6,576 nt of DNA from Tissierellales bacterium (GTDB taxonomy: Bacteria > Bacillota > Clostridia > Tissierellales > JASKZW01), in assembly GCA_030152145.1 (NCBI GenBank), contig JASLIL010000095.1, positions 1 through 6,576 on the forward strand. Reading direction: 5' to 3'. The notes beneath the pieces are model-generated. The model worked only from the letters and a program-made list of their open reading frames with translations, did no database searches and was not told where the DNA came from. Within the stretch, counting starts at the first letter, position 1, and every line of letters begins with the position of its first letter. The position numbers were made by a program, and so were the translations under genes. Positions 5,802-6,576 of this stretch are shown one piece after another.

Positions 5802-6576
5802 ATGTATATACCAGAATATGCTTTAGAACTAGTAGAAAGATTAGAAGAAAATGGCTACAAGACCTATCTAGTAGGAGGATCTGTCAGAGACCAGCTTCTA
5901 GGGCTAGAACCCAAGGACTATGACCTTGCTACAAGGGCCAGACCAGATGAAATAGAGAAGGTCTTTTACGACAAGACTAAAGTCCTAGTAGGCAAGGCCT
6001 TTGGAACTATAAATATAGTAAATCAGGGTCAGAATATAGAAGTAACCAGTTTCAGATCTGATGGAAACTACAGTGATGGAAGAAAACCAGATAGGGTAGA
6101 GTTTTCAGACTCTATTATAGAAGACCTAAGAAGAAGAGATTTTACCATAAATGCCATGGCCTATAGAAAAGAGGATGGTCTAGTAGATCCTTTTAAGGGC
6201 AGGGAAGACCTTGAAAGAAAAATAATAAGAAGCGTAGGAAGACCAGATGAGAGGTTAGAGGAAGACTACCTAAGAATCCTAAGGGCCATAAGATTTGCTA
6301 CAAGCCTAGACTTTGATATTGAAGAAGAAACAGCCCATGCCATGAAAAAGTATGGGAAAAACCTAAGCTTAATTAGCAGGGAAAGAATCAGAGATGAATT
6401 TTTTAAGATTCTCCTATCTAAAAAGCCATCTAAGGGTATAAGATTATTGGAAGAGATGGATATTTTAAAGCTTCTATTTGAAGATTTAGACTCAATGATT
6501 GGCTTTGACCAGCAAAACCCCAATCACAGTTTGGATCTATACAATCACAGCCTTTGTGTAATGGACAGGGTGGGTA
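5802..6576 (+). CDS. CCA tRNA nucleotidyltransferase / poly(A)-polymerase family, N-terminal part (3' end outside window)
   Basis: The frame is open from ATG 5802 through the right edge, giving 258 complete codons. The product belongs to the class II nucleotidyltransferases that add or repair the CCA end of tRNAs. In order: GGSVRDQLLG at residues 25-34, the metal-binding pair Asp39 and Asp41 in PKDYDLAT, RRRDFTINAMA at 110-120, and EDYLRILRAIRFA at 154-166, whose EDxxR (154-158) is the nucleotide-selecting motif of CCA-adding or A-adding enzymes. A SRERIRDEFFKIL segment follows. The last residues, NPNHSLDLYNHSL, look like the opening of an HD-type domain, as in longer bacterial CCA enzymes with an HD domain. 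Start choice rests on AGGTG five bases upstream and the family's N-terminus. It lies beyond the terminator, so it is a separate housekeeping unit. Whether it adds CC, A or full CCA, or acts as poly(A) polymerase, cannot be settled from this part. Confidence 0.93.
   Translation, partial: MYIPEYALELVERLEENGYKTYLVGGSVRDQLLGLEPKDYDLATRARPDEIEKVFYDKTKVLVGKAFGTINIVNQGQNIEVTSFRSDGNYSDGRKPDRVEFSDSIIEDLRRRDFTINAMAYRKEDGLVDPFKGREDLERKIIRSVGRPDERLEEDYLRILRAIRFATSLDFDIEEETAHAMKKYGKNLSLISRERIRDEFFKILLSKKPSKGIRLLEEMDILKLLFEDLDSMIGFDQQNPNHSLDLYNHSLCVMDRVG

Noticed and set aside
6266..6523. Open frame on the - strand in the CCA-enzyme region
   Set aside because: Antisense to the conserved nucleotidyltransferase frame, which remains open to the window edge; no family recognised.
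1..6576. Defence system, mobile element, CRISPR array, riboswitch or tRNA
   Set aside because: No matching genes, repeats or RNA folds were seen; nearly all sequence is accounted for by metabolic and tRNA-processing coding frames.

Overview
The window is an A+T-rich stretch of DNA with strong codon preferences for AGA/AGG (Arg), ATA (Ile) and CTA (Leu), strong AGGAGG-type ribosome binding sites and tightly packed co-directional genes. This, with ferredoxin-linked 2-oxoacid oxidation and butyrate-kinase-type substrate-level phosphorylation, points to a strictly anaerobic, amino-acid-fermenting low-GC Firmicute (Clostridia/Tissierellia-like). The taxonomic placement is inference; no marker here fixes genus or species.

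Layout, all on the + strand. (1) 2-409: C-terminal part of a butyrate kinase paralogue, cut by the left edge. (2) 406-1308: phosphate butyryltransferase (ptb), GTG start, overlapping the previous stop codon by 4 bases. (3) 1320-2393: a second, complete butyrate kinase (buk). (4) 2410-3087: a small Walker-A ATPase of unknown function. (5) 3113-5729: a four-subunit 2-oxoacid:ferredoxin oxidoreductase of the VOR/KOR type in the order delta (2x[4Fe-4S] ferredoxin), alpha (VorB), beta (TPP subunit), gamma. (6) 5736-5764: a strong Rho-independent terminator. (7) 5802 to the right edge: the N-terminal 258 codons of a CCA-adding tRNA nucleotidyltransferase, running off the end just as an HD-type domain begins. 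No stretch over 300 bases lacks a gene; the largest gap, 5730-5801, holds the terminator and the last gene's ribosome binding site. No RNA gene, mobile element, CRISPR array or repeat was seen.

How it fits together: genes 1-5 look like one transcription unit with gaps of at most 25 bases and no visible internal terminator. A 2-oxoacid (from transamination or deamination of an amino acid such as valine, leucine or isoleucine) is oxidatively decarboxylated by the VOR-type enzyme to an acyl-CoA plus reduced ferredoxin. Ptb exchanges CoA for phosphate, and the kinase(s) transfer the acyl phosphate to ADP, giving ATP and a short-chain acid such as isobutyrate or isovalerate. The window holds none of the classical crotonyl-CoA/butyryl-CoA genes, so the ptb/buk pair may serve branched-chain acid production rather than, or as well as, butyrate. 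The two points most worth a second look are the cysteine-free P-loop ATPase between the two enzyme modules and the doubled kinase flanking a single ptb. Nothing here resembles a wholly undescribed system.
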